Shown: positions 47,518 through 59,293, counted from the stretch's first letter. The stretch: 64,000 nucleotides of DNA from Podospora pseudoanserina (GCF_035222485.1 NC_085920.1:1240001-1304000), one strand, 5' to 3'. A program made the numbers and translations. Notes: generated by a model from the sequence alone, not told the origin.

Positions 47518-49157
47518 GAGACTTGAGGAGAGTTGATTTTCGTGTATCTCTCATGGCAGTGGCCAAAGGGCTGATCTTTGTGTTCTCTCTGTAGGAAGCT
47601 TGATTGAGGACATTGAATTTTTCAGAATGGGACGGGGTGTCTTTGGCTTAGGTAGGTAGCTTGGTGAGCCTTAAAATTTCTCTGGGACGAGATGGTTTCC
47701 ATTTGGGATGGAAAAAGAAGGGGTGTATGATAGCTTGTTGACTCTGGAAAGTGGTGGGAGCTTGTGCCAGTACTGTGATGATAAGTAGCTGATGCAGTCG
47801 GGAATTTATTCTGCTCCTGCTTGGCAATTTTGAGAAACTTGTAGATCAATGTGGGTATTTTCTCACTTTCAAGTGAAGAAGTTATATATCTGTGAATGTA
47901 TGTGTCAAAGCCGGACAGTCATGGTGGAGTTGCCAGCGCTGCCTTCCATGATGCAAACCTTGATATTTGCTTCACAAGTGGAGTTAACGTCCATTGTAGA
48001 ATTGAAGCCAAAAGCAGTAAATGGAAGTATCCCGGGCAGTGTGTGCAAGAAGTATTACAGTTTTGACGCAAACGAATCTCAGGGTAGCCAGGCCGTGCAT
48101 CTGACGATACGGAGATGATACTCTGCGCAAGGAAGGGATGTGCACGGACCAGATTCAGGGGCTTGTTGACTTGGCTGTTAGGAGAGTGGTGCAGAAAGCG
48201 GTCCGTTGCCTGGATGTCTGTGTTACCTGCGGTATTAAAGCTCATGATCTCCTCTGTGTATGTGATCTCACCTTGACATTGGAAGGCCCTAGGCGGAAGG
48301 GCCTGGCTCATTGCCAGTGTGGGGGTACCGAGCAAGAAAATGTGCTCCCTAGGGGAGACACCTCGAGAACGAGGGGTAGTTACCGACTGAGTTGCTCCGG
48401 GGGTACTTCGAAGGGCACAGTTTGCTCTTTGGAAGTTCGAGATATCCTGTCCTCTCCCCCCATTCCATACCAAACCCTGCTATCCTCTCCTCTCCTCTCT
48501 TCTTCTCTTCCTCTCACGCAACCATTCCTCAACTTTCCAACAGCTGATATCGAACAGAAACGACTGACCCAGCACCCTTTGATCCAAGTGGTTGATATTC
48601 TTTGTGCGCTTCCTCTCATCAACAACGTCGTTTGTGCCTGCGGTTGGCGCTCCTCCAGAGCACGGGCACAAAAAGCAGCTGTGAGGATCCAGGTATGTTG
48701 CTCCTTCGGGCCCATCCCCTCACCAAGGCCATCAAAAATGCGAACTTGGGCATCAGAATATTGGCCGCAATTGCTACTTTTTTGGAAAAATGTGTGTTGC
48801 GGCTTGTACTGCGGCTCATAACGCGGCTTGGGCAGCTCCTGATGCCCTACTGCACCTTCTCAGTTATCCTTCACTCAACCTTCCCACTTTGCCTCGACCA
48901 ATGACGGTTGCCGATTTCGTCAACAGCGCAATTGCTAACTCAGACTGCGTCGCAGCTTCCGCCGGATCTGTACCCTCACGACTTCCTCTTCTGTGGTTCA
49001 ACACTTCCGCTGCAGCATCATCTCTGGCAACCTTCCAATTGTGAGCAGCTGAGGTACGTTCATTTCTTTTGCTCTGGTCGCCCTCGTGTCCGTCTGAAAG
49101 CATCTCCATTTTCAAGAATGAGAACTGACTGGGCTTCGACCTCAGAAACCACCGAGC

Positions 49158-52145
49158 ATGATCGGAAAGGACGGCCCAGGCGCTGAGGCCATGCCCTCCA
49201 GGGGCCATCCACCACCTGAGGTTTCAACCGTCATCGTCCCACCTGGACCAGCCCCCAAAAGATCAATCACCCCCAAGGGCACACTGTTCACCAATCTAGG
49301 CGAAGCCCATCTAGCCATCACGGCCAGAGTGGCAGCCAAAATCGCCGGTCAAGCTGTCCCTGCTTTGCCGGTCGTCACTCCTTGCCAGTCACCGACTGCG
49401 CCTCTTCATGAACCCCGTCCCAAAGACAACTTGCCGCTGGCGTCACACATGGAGTTTGTCAAATCTTCCCACCTTGCCAACGGACGTTGCTTGACTGGCT
49501 ATGCTCCCAACGTATCGATTGCTGAGAAGGAGCACGAAGAGGGTTCGCAAACCTCTCCGACATCATCTCCCGCCACGATCCTGTCCAGTCATTATGACGA
49601 TTTCAACCCTGATCTTGACTGGGTACATGGTCCCGGTCCAGAAATATGCTCAAAGCGCCGGACCAGAGAGACCGGAAGCACAGTTGAAAACATCTATCGA
49701 CAATACCTCCCTTCGGAACCTTCGACCGTCAAGCCTCAGTCTGTCGCCCATACTTCACCGCCCACAAACAGAGCGCATCCTCAGTCGCCGGATAGGGGAA
49801 ATGGGAATAGCAACAATGACCACTACATCTCGGCTCGTTCTCTGACCAACCACCCATCCAAGCCTAACCATGTCGACGATGGCACCCATCCGAGTAAGCA
49901 ACGTCGCAAACTGTATGATACAGCTGGCGATGCTCCCAGCGTTCCTCTCCCGGAGCTGCCAGTTGCGAGGCGCTCTGTCCGCTACTACGACAGTCATCTC
50001 CATGGGTATGATGATCCACCAACTCCGTCGGGGATGTCAGTTTCCAATACTCAAGTGCTACTTGACAGATACAGTGATCACAGTCAGCTGGCTCAAGATG
50101 AAGGCTTTTCAGAAGAAGCCATAGTTGCCGGGGCCTCACCAAAGAGCGAGCCTGACGGCACTGAGTTGGAGCTGTCATCACACAGCGCCCATGAACGGCT
50201 GAAGGAGAGGCTTGACAGGCTACACTACGCATGCAACGCTGGTCTCGCCGAATATTCTACAGGCGCGCTTACTTCGGAGTCGGACGAAGACCCATTCAAG
50301 TACGATCGCAAGTCTTACCACGCGCTCCTCCAGCCAGTTCGAGAAAGGGAAGTAAGCCTAGCCCTCCAGCAGTTGACTGGCATTACCGAATCAGCGACGC
50401 CAGTGGACGAGATGCCACAGGAGTCTGGACAGTCTGTCTTACAGAGCAGAAACCCATACCTGAACAGACTGCAGTCCTACAAGACTCCAGAAGCTGAAGA
50501 CGCTTGGGAGGATCAAGAAGATCCAAACGAAATCAAAATTACGGTTCAACGTCGCCCTTCTAGTTTCTCACCAGCCCCTCAGCCCGAACTTCCAACTCAG
50601 AGCCGCAACTTGACTCAGGACTGGAGGACCAGTTACTGCAATGACCATTTCCATCAACCCCAGAGTGAAGGCGGTGACTGGGAAACAGTAGGAACCAATG
50701 TGGGAGGTCAGTTTGGCAGCAACCTTGCATGTGCCTCTGGTAGTGGTCTGAGTGGAAACCCGGCCCTCAAGATCACCAGTGACAGCATTGCGAACTACTC
50801 AGACTGCAGTTCCTTTGGCCCATCCCAATACGATGCCTTCACGTCTACTGAGCGAATTCTCCAGCATCCGACAGCCGATCAGAATCCCACCGACCAGCTG
50901 TTCAGAAACATAAAAGACACAGGGCGCCCGGTTTTTCTCCCAAAGCCACAAGTAAATCGTGCTAATGGATATCCCTTGGACTCAGTTCGACATTTTACAG
51001 ATGCAAATACCACAGCAAGCGGTTCTACAGCTAGAAGCGCTCTGCTCGAGAAGATCAGTGCTCGTCTGCGTCGAAATAAAGAACAGCAGAAGAGCGGCAA
51101 CCCTTTCCAAGTGCTTCCGAACACTTCGGTGCCTCATCTTTCTGATGTTTATGAGCTGGAGGACATGGGCCCTGACCAGCGTGCCATCAACAACGGGGTT
51201 GAAGCCCTCGGTTTGAACAAGGAAAATCGACTTACGCCTCCTAATCAAGAATCGAGTCTCATGGCGAAGGGATCGCCCACCCTTTTCAGCTTCCCACTCA
51301 TCCCATTACAGGAAGCCGTGAAAAAGCAAGCCATCAGACGGGCAAGTGGAGAAGACGATTTGACTTTGACCACCACCAGAACCCGCCAGGACTCCAGTGT
51401 TTTGTCTTCCAGAGCCACGCAGAGAACTACTCCGCCAACGCCCTGTACGGCAAAGCCACAGCAATACTCGCCTCCTACTCCTAGTCTCGCAAGACCTCCT
51501 CCCACGCATCTTCGCCGGCCCACGGGACTAGGGATCCCTGATACTGCTACGCCATACCCTGCATACCAGATGAACAAGGGCTTTGATGGAGACGAACAAA
51601 ATCTTTCCACGGCTTCACCCCTCAGCAGCGGCAGTCCTCCCATCTACGGACGAGCAGTTTTCCCTCGCTCCTGCAGAAATATCTTTGGCGATGCGCACGC
51701 AGACCCTCCTCGAAAATCCACAAGAAGCAGCTATGGGTTTCCAGTCATGTTGCGCAGGTCAACCCACAAGAGAAAGACGACCCGTGAGAAGAGAGATGCA
51801 CTCCGGCAACCAGGGGAATCCCCAAAGCCCGGCCCGGTTGTCGATCCGGAGACAGCAGATGCCTTCGTTTTGTCTGGCGAAGATGCGTATATCTCATGGG
51901 ACAATCAAAGAAAGCGTCGACTGTTCTACTATGGTGCGCTCGCCGTGTGCATTTTCCCCTTCCTGACCTTGTTGGTTTACCATGGGGCTTTCGATCCTTT
52001 TCTTGTCTGGTGGACAGAAGGCGAGGTACGCCGGATGACTCGCAAACAACGTCACGTTGTGGCTATTGTTGGAAGCACCATCGCAGCTGTTTGGCTTGCT
52101 GCCATTGCCGTGGTTGTTACTCTTCTTGTCAGCACAAAGACTTGA
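49158..52145 (+). CDS. large disordered protein with two C-terminal transmembrane helices
   Basis: A single coding exon of 995 aa. Residues 1-~915 are Ser/Pro/Thr/Gln-rich and probably disordered, with a few conserved-looking patches (SITPKGTLFTNLGEAHLAIT near the start; SARSALLEKISARLRRNKE; ELEDMGPDQRAINNGVEALG; a basic cluster LRRSTHKRKTTREKRD). Near the C-terminus, GEDAYISWDNQRKRRLFYYG leads into TM1 (~922-941), a 25-residue loop (FDPFLVWWTEGEVRRMTRKQR) and TM2 (~967-991), ending STKT. This topology suggests a long cytoplasmic or nucleoplasmic domain anchored by a hairpin in an internal membrane. I recognise it only as a filamentous-ascomycete family of unknown function. A 92-bp 5' UTR intron probably ends 12 bp before the ATG. 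Confidence 0.85.
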   Translation: MIGKDGPGAEAMPSRGHPPPEVSTVIVPPGPAPKRSITPKGTLFTNLGEAHLAITARVAAKIAGQAVPALPVVTPCQSPTAPLHEPRPKDNLPLASHMEFVKSSHLANGRCLTGYAPNVSIAEKEHEEGSQTSPTSSPATILSSHYDDFNPDLDWVHGPGPEICSKRRTRETGSTVENIYRQYLPSEPSTVKPQSVAHTSPPTNRAHPQSPDRGNGNSNNDHYISARSLTNHPSKPNHVDDGTHPSKQRRKLYDTAGDAPSVPLPELPVARRSVRYYDSHLHGYDDPPTPSGMSVSNTQVLLDRYSDHSQLAQDEGFSEEAIVAGASPKSEPDGTELELSSHSAHERLKERLDRLHYACNAGLAEYSTGALTSESDEDPFKYDRKSYHALLQPVREREVSLALQQLTGITESATPVDEMPQESGQSVLQSRNPYLNRLQSYKTPEAEDAWEDQEDPNEIKITVQRRPSSFSPAPQPELPTQSRNLTQDWRTSYCNDHFHQPQSEGGDWETVGTNVGGQFGSNLACASGSGLSGNPALKITSDSIANYSDCSSFGPSQYDAFTSTERILQHPTADQNPTDQLFRNIKDTGRPVFLPKPQVNRANGYPLDSVRHFTDANTTASGSTARSALLEKISARLRRNKEQQKSGNPFQVLPNTSVPHLSDVYELEDMGPDQRAINNGVEALGLNKENRLTPPNQESSLMAKGSPTLFSFPLIPLQEAVKKQAIRRASGEDDLTLTTTRTRQDSSVLSSRATQRTTPPTPCTAKPQQYSPPTPSLARPPPTHLRRPTGLGIPDTATPYPAYQMNKGFDGDEQNLSTASPLSSGSPPIYGRAVFPRSCRNIFGDAHADPPRKSTRSSYGFPVMLRRSTHKRKTTREKRDALRQPGESPKPGPVVDPETADAFVLSGEDAYISWDNQRKRRLFYYGALAVCIFPFLTLLVYHGAFDPFLVWWTEGEVRRMTRKQRHVVAIVGSTIAAVWLAAIAVVVTLLVSTKT

Positions 52146-53495
52146 GTAGTGGTATCATACCTATGAGCCACTTTGTACTCGTAATCAGCGAGTTTGTTTG
52201 CATCGGAAAATTTGGAGGATCTTTGGGGAGATTTCTTGACAGTTCTTGGTCAGGTTCTGTGTCTCTTTTCGTCATCTTTGGCATGAGTGTCATGGAAAGA
52301 AGGAGGAATTTTGTGACAGCGAAGCTGGTAGCTTTGTGAGGTGGATGGCCTTTTGTTTGAGCTAACTCGAGGTACATGTCTGGCAACAAGGTGATTTTGG
52401 TGTTGTTTTGCGGATTTTGGAGGCTGTATCTGCGGTGGCGCTATGATGAACATGGTGGAGTTTATGGGAGGTGTACAGCAACGTTTTCGAGATGTCAAGA
52501 GAGGTCGGGCTATCGACTTGTGAAGCCCTGCTCTCATATGATCAGTCGGCCGGAGTTTCTCTTCAGCATTTCTCGCTTTTTCGCATTCCCCTGTCGACCG
52601 GTACACAATATCCAGCAGCTGTTATTTGTCAACATTTTATTACCGGCCTCCTGAGACGACACAAGGGCGCCATGTCAGTTACGTTCGGCTCCTATCGGCT
52701 CCCGTTTTTCATTTTCCTTGAACCAGCAGCGGTTTCAGCAACAGGTCTGGACAGAGTCATTTTATATCCGGAGGAAGGCCATGGATATGGGATTGCAACC
52801 ACAGGTTGAGAGTTGGGTGTTTGGGCATTTATTTGGGGGGGATAGGGAAGGATTTGGCGGGAAAAAGGATGGTATGGAACCAACACGGACATATTTTGTC
52901 TCTTTTGTTAGGGATCGCAAACAAGCGCTGTATTCATTTCAGTTTGTGACGTGGCGGTGTTTTCTGTTGGTTATGTGCCGTTGTGTTTTTCGTTAATTTC
53001 TTCCTCTTGCTTGTTCTTGTCGTTCACGGTCCTGTTAGGGCCCAGAACTAGATTATTCCTCCTGTTTCATGGGATCTTGAATCGGGGACACACTGGACAT
53101 ATAGGGGGATTTCATGTTTCATCGGGCTCGTTGCTTTCTGAATGTGTAGGCCTTTGCATTCTTTTGGCGTGTTTGAATTTGCGATGAGTTTTGTTTGTAC
53201 AATTAGGCAGCTTTCTGCCGGGGACATGGCATGTTACTCGAGATATGGTCGACAGCTTAGTCAAAACATTCTTGTAAAACTCTCGGATCCATACAAGATT
53301 TGTTTCTGACTGTTTGGTATCAAGCGCTGTGTGCTAACTGATGGTGATGTTAGTATCTGCAAATGTTTTTTAGACTGAGGGAATGAATCCTACCTAGAAA
53401 GCCAATCTATCCATGAACCTCTGATCTACCATTTACTCTCTTGCCATTTTATATTTTATATACCTTTTCCCCCTCTCCCCTGAGCTATACCAGCT
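52146..53495. other. intergenic, no supported gene
   Basis: 3' UTRs of the 995-residue protein gene and of the convergent HYPK gene. Frames are short and T-rich, without domains. Confidence 0.6.
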
Positions 53496-53953
53496 TCAAA
53501 AAGCGGGCTGCAAAAACGCCCTAATCGTCTTGACGGCATCACCGTCGTTCTGCCTGAGCAATTCTGTTGCCCTGGCCTTGCTGACCTCGAATTCGGCGAC
53601 CTGTTTACTTCACCATTAGCTCCCCTTCCTCTTTTTTTTTTTTTTTTTTTGGGTGTTCGTGTAGGTTGACCAACCAAAAGCGAGACGTCGGCCGCATCAA
53701 CCTTGACTTTGCTCTTGGCTGACGCCTCGACGGGGGGCTTCTTCTCCGAGACGGCCGAGACAGAGTTCAGGGCGTTGGTCGCGGCTGCTTGGTCGACTTG
53801 GGTGGAGGTGTTGTCGGTGGTGTTGTTGGAGTCGAGGTTGGAGAGGGCGGCTGCTGCTTTGCGGTCTTCGGCTGAGGCGGCGGGTTTGGAGGTTGTTGTT
53901 TCGATGTCGTCTGTTGCGCCTTCGTGGATTGTGGGGGGTTGGGGTTCGGCCAT
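53496..53953 (-). CDS. HYPK-like chaperone / NatA regulator
   Basis: Exons 53953..53675 and 53600..53496, with a 74-bp intron (donor GTTGGT, branch GCTAAT, acceptor AACAG) that holds a 19-base A tract, give 127 aa; human HYPK has 129. The N-terminal ~75 residues are Ala/Thr/Ser-rich and disordered. The C-terminal half has KVDAADVSLLVAEFEVSKA, then ATELLRQNDGDAVKTIRAFL, the NAC-alpha-like UBA domain of HYPK. The protein binds and regulates the ribosome-bound N-terminal acetyltransferase NatA and protects nascent chains. Without the intron removed, the frame runs into an unrelated Lys/Arg-rich tail. It is divergent from the class II DAHP synthase gene. Confidence 0.88.
53632..53650. repeat. poly(T) tract, 19 bp, inside the HYPK intron
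   Basis: Nineteen T residues on the plus strand (A on the HYPK sense strand), between the donor and the branch point of the HYPK intron. Confidence 0.9.
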
Positions 53954-54544
53954 CTTTGGGGGAATTGGGAGGTGGTGGGTTGGGGATGGGCATATAACGG
54001 GAGAATTTGATGGTGATGGTGTTGATGGTGTTGATGTCGGGCAGGATGGATTAAGCAATGTGGGGTTGAGGGGCAGCTTTTGGAGGTTGAGGGGCGCTTG
54101 GCTGGATTGGGGGGTTAGGGGATCCGCTCTTATTCAGAGGGGGGAGGGGAGGTGATTGGTCGATTTTGGGAGTGGGGGGGGTTTTCTTTGTTAGGAACGG
54201 AGCAGACCCTGGTACCCTTGTGACGATCATTCTTGGGTTTTGAGAGCACAGAAGAGGTCAGATTTCGCTTTCCGGGAGGGGGATGAGTCAATTCAACTTT
54301 TGGGGATGAGCTGAGAAAGAGCAACACGGATTTTTTTGGTCTACGTGGAAGGTTCTTTGGGTATATATTCCCACACAACTTTTGGGTTTTTTCTTCCTGG
54401 ATATTCGACTCCAACGGCGGCGGTCTTTTTTTGTTCGTTTGACAACGGACGGTTTTTGGTGGTGGGGCCAAAAAAAAGAAGGTTTCGAGAAGCATTAACT
54501 ATACGGCACTTCATACTCGCTCACCACTCAAACCCCACGGCGAG
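53954..54544. promoter_or_regulatory. divergent HYPK - DAHP synthase promoter region
   Basis: 591 bp between the two start codons. It holds G/A-rich and T-rich strings. No Gcn4/Cpc1 TGACTC-type site was confidently seen, although such regulation would be expected for an aromatic biosynthesis gene. Confidence 0.45.
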
Positions 54545-55991
54545 ATGAGCTCAACAACACCACAGTGGACTCCCGACTCGTGGAGGTCAAAACCCGTCAA
54601 GCAATGCCCCCAGTACCCCGACCAAAAGGCCCTTCAGAAGTCTCTGGCTGAGCTCAAGAAGTTGCCCCCCATCGTCCACCCGAGGGAGATTGTCAAGCTC
54701 AAGGAGCACCTTAGGGATGTGGCTCAGGGCAAGGCGTTCTTGCTGCAGGGTGGTGACTGTGCTGAGCTGTTTGACTACTGCCAGCAGGATGTTATTGAGA
54801 GCAAGATCAAGCTGCTTTTGCAGATGAGTCTTGTGCTGATTTGGGGTGCTGACAAGAGGGTTGTGCGGATTGGGCGTATGGCTGGGCAGTATGCGAAGCC
54901 GCGGTCGAGTCCGATGGAGATGGTTGATGGGAGGGAGGTTCCTTCGTTCAGGGGTGATATCCTGAATGGGTTCAGTGTTGATGAGAGAGAGCTGGACCCT
55001 AACCGCTTGGTCAAGTAAGACTCACCTTTCCCTGCCACTCTCACAAGTTGATGCTAATGCTTACCGCAGGGCTTACCACCACTCGGCTGCCACGCTGAAC
55101 TACATTCGTGCTGCCATCTCTTCTGGCATTGCGGACCTGCATCGCCCTCTGGACTGGGGTCTCGGCCACGTCCGTGATCCCGCACTGAAGGCCAAGTACC
55201 AAGAAGCTGTCGACTTCCTTACGGACATGCTCCGCTTCATGCAGACCATCGGTGCCGACAAGTCCCACAATCTCGATACCGTCGATCTCTTCACCTCCCA
55301 CGAGGGTCTGTTGCTGGAATACGAGCAATCCCTCACCCGTCTCCTCGACACCCCTTCCGCTCCCGGTACCCCCAGCAAAAAGGAGTACTACGACACATCA
55401 GCCCACTTCCTCTGGATCGGCGACCGCACCCGCCAGCTCGACCACGCCCACGTCGAGTTCTTCCGCGGCATCGCCAACCCCCTCGGCGTCAAAATCGGAC
55501 CTACCACCCCCGCCTCCGACCTGCTGGACATGCTCCGCACCCTCAACCCGGACCGCGAGCCAGGCAAGATCACGCTCATCACCCGCTACGGCGCCTCCAA
55601 GGTCGCCAACCTGCTCCCCGCGCACATCCGCGCGGTGGAGGATTCGGAGTACAAGCAGACGGTTGTCTGGCAGTGCGACCCCATGCACGGCAACACGCAG
55701 TCTGTCAGCGGGGGGATCAAGACCAGGAGGTTCAGCGACATCTTTAGCGAGCTGCAGCAGACGTTGAGGATTCACAAGGAGCAGGGGAGTTATCTGGGGG
55801 GTGTTCACCTGGAGCTTACGGGGGATGCGGTGACGGAGTGTTTGGGGGGGAGTGAGGGGCTGGATGAGGATGACTTGTCGACGAATTACACGAGCTTTTG
55901 CGATCCGAGGTTGAATGAGAAGCAGGCGTTGGAGTTGGCGTTTTTGGTGGCGGATCATTATAGGTGTGAGAGGAAGGAGAAGAGGGCGTAA
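54545..55991 (+). CDS. class II 3-deoxy-D-arabino-heptulosonate-7-phosphate synthase
   Basis: Exons 54545..55014 and 55070..55991, with a 55-bp intron (donor GTAAGA, branch GCTAAT, acceptor CGCAG), give 463 aa, full length. This is the plant-type (class II) enzyme: WTPDSWRSKP near the start, LLQGGDCAELFDYC (with the metal-ligand Cys), RIGRMAGQYAKPRS, SFRGDILNG, the RPLDWGLGHV region, HFLWIGDRTRQLDHAHVEFFRG, ITRYGASKV, CDPMHGNTQ and SFCDPRLNEKQALELAF. It condenses phosphoenolpyruvate and erythrose-4-phosphate to DAHP, the first step of the shikimate pathway to Phe, Tyr and Trp. Fungi usually also carry class I isoenzymes. Confidence 0.95.
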
Positions 55992-57895
55992 GAGTGGGTT
56001 TTGGTTGGGATTGGGGGTTCAAAAGAAAAGTTAGGGGGTTAGTGGTAATTCGGCAATTTTTTCTCGTTATATGCTTGTTAGAACTGTCTTTTGAGGTACG
56101 TTGACTATATTTTGAGGCTTACGGGTTACTTTGAAGACATATGTCTTGGATATCTTCAATACCTTCGATGCATAGTCAACTGATTTGCCACCTCTATGTC
56201 CCTTTCCTATCTGGCAAGTCCTCATTTACGGCGATCGTCAGATCAACTGCTTTTCTTACTTTTGATATATTATGAGGCTTTTCTGGACACCGTAGACAGG
56301 GCTGGCAGCATTGCCGGCGTGGGTCATTCTTTGTAGCCAGTCCTGGTCCGGCACGTGGCTGTCAGGTTTTTACACTGTTGATGATGGGCGGACAGCGCGA
56401 AAATAGCGAGTGAACCACCGAGAACCGTCGTGATCTTTATAGATCATCTATGGCTGTTTAGGAGTGTCGGTATTGTATTGCCGGAAGTATGCCGTGGATA
56501 ACAGCCATTGCCCTGCTGTGTTTCGTCAACTCCAGGCATACAGTTCAAAATAGGTGGTGATATGCACGTCAGGTTGTCAAACCATATTGTCAGCCCCAGA
56601 CGTCTGGTTGTCTCGGTGCTCGCCAGAGGCAATTGGAAAAGACAGCACATACAAGCATGCAACACTCCCAAAATTCGAGGCGGCCAATGGACGTGATGGT
56701 CCCGGTGACAGGAGCCAATCGCCGAGGGACTGGATCACCATCGTTGCTGTTGCGCCGCTCGGGTAAGGGTAGATGGACAGCGGGAGGGGAAGCCTCGTGC
56801 TCTGGCTGGTTGGAAAATCAACAGAGATTTCCATCACGGTAGCCAATCTGGGCTCTGAAGGGTCCTTTTTTACAACCGCCGTCTCCGCCTGGATTTTGTG
56901 TTGTTGATGGTGGTTGGAGAGGTTTGGGCTCTGTTCAACCTCGGGGCTCTGCTTGCCCCAGTTGAGCGCCCGGGTCTATCAGTGGCCTGTGGGCAGGCTT
57001 TCTCGCACCAAAAGTCACCTGCGTTGGGGCACGTGCATGGCGCTCGCTGAACCTGGAACATCCTCTCCTCGCCTGCCCCAGCTCATCACCACCTTGCAGG
57101 CTTGCATCGTGACATTGGAGATGGCATGGAGGTTTCCTCCAGCTCGTGGCACTAGTGCTGCAGGTGCTTGAAGTGTGCAATTTGCCGCATTCATACCTGC
57201 CGCCTCCCGAAGACAGCAAGCACACCGCCGAGCACCATGATGTATTTTTTCCACCATCGTCGTTTGCTGTTCTTGGTCTTGGCCAGTTGCTTTTTTCCCC
57301 GCCTATGACACTGTCCAGACCGCCTCCCACTCGCCCATATCCGTTGATTGACGGCTGCGGACGATGCAAATGGCCTTCAAAATGGACCAGGCGAGTCAGG
57401 AGATGCAGAATCGACAGTCGATATGCTCCAGAGACGCACGCCTATATGGGCATTGATCCACGAACGATGGTCTGCTGGCGCCGTCTTCCTCCATTGGTCT
57501 TGGGTGACGAAGCTGCGGGCCACTAAACCAAACAGCTGGACCAACTGCGAGGGAGAGGGTGGTTTTCCGTTCGGATGACAGGGAAAAAACGTAGGTGCTA
57601 CATTCTCCTCACTCTCTCGCTCTTCTCGCTCCCACTCTTCCGATTCCGAACCTCTGTGTGAGACACCGGTTTCCGATCTGGGTTTTTGATTCTCTTTTCC
57701 GGCTTCCGGATTCAGCATCTCGAACCTCTTCGTCTATACTTTTGTTTTCTTCCAAGTGACATCTCAGTGCCTTGTTCCAATTGTGGTCAAACCTACACCT
57801 AGACCTCTCTGTCTTCATGGAGTCCTGACAAACATACCTACCCCTGTCGTGGTCACTTCTTTTCTCTCCTGCTACCTCGAATTCGAGCATGTCCG
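55992..57895. other. intergenic, no supported gene
   Basis: 3' region of the DAHP synthase gene and promoter/leader of the SprT-like gene. The ~150 bp before 57896 are CT-rich. Frames on both strands lack domains and have no plausible splice chains. Confidence 0.6.
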
Positions 57896-59293
57896 ATGGC
57901 TCGACCGGGAGGCGGGGACGAACACCCGCCCTTCCCGTTTCCGGGCGGTCTGTATTACCCAGCCAAGCGGCGTACCATCGACATCGATGCCGACGATTAC
58001 GATGACCTGTACCGCGAACAGTCTCGCGTCAAGAGGCCAAGATACATACAATATGCCCAATATGCCGACACCGTTGCCTATCAATTGGCCGTGGAACCCA
58101 ACGACCACATCACCAACAACCTGAACCTAGTTGGAGCAGCGGGAGCTGGAGGAGGCGGGGGAGAAAGGGTTGCGGATTTGCCACTCCTGTCCCACCCACA
58201 CCCTCACCATCCATATTCTCCCCCGGGCGACCCCCGCCCCCACCACACCCACATCCGTTCCCGACCGTCCCTGTCCCCTAACCGTTCGGTCTCGGCTCCG
58301 GCCCCTATGGAACGGACGGTCTCGGGTCTCTCCATCCGCCCGGACCCCACAGAATCTCACGACCGTTGTGGTTCTATGGAGCTTCTCGAAGACGCAGCAG
58401 CTGCCCAACGAGTTCGCGAGCACCTCGCCAACTTCACTCGACGCAACCCGGATTCAAAGCACGAACGAATTCTCAGGTCGATTATCAACCCCCGGGGTAG
58501 GCATAGCGAACTCCAACCGCTTGACAACGACTCGCTAGAATCCATCTTTAGTGCCGCCAACGAGATCTTCTTCAACGGACGTCTAAGTCAGAGGGTGAGG
58601 TGGGATTGGTCCGATGAATCAAGTACGAGGTATGACTGTCGGGTTATTGGGACGACTGCACTGAGGAAGAAGATTGACAAGGGAGGGAGAGGGTTCGAGA
58701 CTTTGATCGTGCTGAGCTCGACGATACTCAGGGACAAGAGGTATAACTGCCGAAGGTTGTTGATCAGCACGTTCTTGCATGAGCTGATACACTGCTATTT
58801 GTTCATCTGCTGCGGTTTCAGGGCCAGATGGGAGGGAGGCCATACGAGAGGGTTCAGGGAGATTGCCGAGATTGTGGACGAGTGGGCGGGTGAAGGCAGT
58901 CGGTTGTATTTGGGGAGGGTGGAGGCCGACTTGGAGTTGTTTAGGGTTGAGGGTTCAGAGGAAGCAGCTGATGGTTATTTTGCCCATCGAAGGGGTCGGC
59001 AAGGCAGCCAGTATCCATGCTCTGGGATGCCGGAACAACATCAAGAATCCTATGGTGGCACTCAGGAGGTGGTCAAATTCCAAGGAGGCCATGACTTTGT
59101 CCAGATCTTTCCTGAGGATCACAACCGTGGGAGGAGCATTGGGAGAAGCCCCAGCCGCCGAACAGACAGCAGCAATGTCTGGTGGCGACAGCAGAGGACT
59201 GTGAGGCCTAGCCCGCTGTTCATCACATATGGTGCGGGCAGTGGTGGCGTCAGCTACGGCGCAGACGAGGACGAATACATTTATCCTTCATGA
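57896..59293 (+). CDS. SprT-like zinc metalloprotease domain protein
   Basis: A single exon of 465 aa. Residues 1-~155 are disordered (His/Pro/Ser-rich, RRTIDIDADDYDD and similar). A helical lead (~165-205) precedes the SprT-like domain (~206-345): ESIFSAANEIFFNGRL, RVRWDW, the metal-binding HELIH motif (295-299: His295, Glu296, His299), a third likely ligand His316 in EGGHTRGF, and EIAEIVDEW. The family includes Spartan/SPRTN and Wss1, which degrade DNA-protein crosslinks. The long tail (350-465) is Arg/Ser/Gly-rich and shows no zinc finger or PCNA/ubiquitin-binding motif I can recognise, so this is a divergent member. The ATG at 57889 is in another frame; 57896 starts the long frame. Confidence 0.85.
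   Translation: MARPGGGDEHPPFPFPGGLYYPAKRRTIDIDADDYDDLYREQSRVKRPRYIQYAQYADTVAYQLAVEPNDHITNNLNLVGAAGAGGGGGERVADLPLLSHPHPHHPYSPPGDPRPHHTHIRSRPSLSPNRSVSAPAPMERTVSGLSIRPDPTESHDRCGSMELLEDAAAAQRVREHLANFTRRNPDSKHERILRSIINPRGRHSELQPLDNDSLESIFSAANEIFFNGRLSQRVRWDWSDESSTRYDCRVIGTTALRKKIDKGGRGFETLIVLSSTILRDKRYNCRRLLISTFLHELIHCYLFICCGFRARWEGGHTRGFREIAEIVDEWAGEGSRLYLGRVEADLELFRVEGSEEAADGYFAHRRGRQGSQYPCSGMPEQHQESYGGTQEVVKFQGGHDFVQIFPEDHNRGRSIGRSPSRRTDSSNVWWRQQRTVRPSPLFITYGAGSGGVSYGADEDEYIYPS

Larger units (their letters stand above)
45411..49157. other. intergenic region with an AT-rich relic and the leader of the 49.2 kb gene
   Basis: Mostly without genes. It holds the degenerate repeat block at 46590-47160, a weak small-gene candidate at 47177-47517, and a probable 5' leader for the 49158 gene. 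That leader has a donor GTACGT at 49054 and a CCTCAG acceptor ending at 49145 (92-bp UTR intron, branch CTGAC), preceded by a short upstream frame, 48901-49044. Other frames show no domain. Confidence 0.55.

Noticed and set aside
47919-48821. Overlapping 184- and 227-codon frames
   Set aside because: Both lack domains and overlap on opposite strands next to the leader of the 49.2 kb gene.
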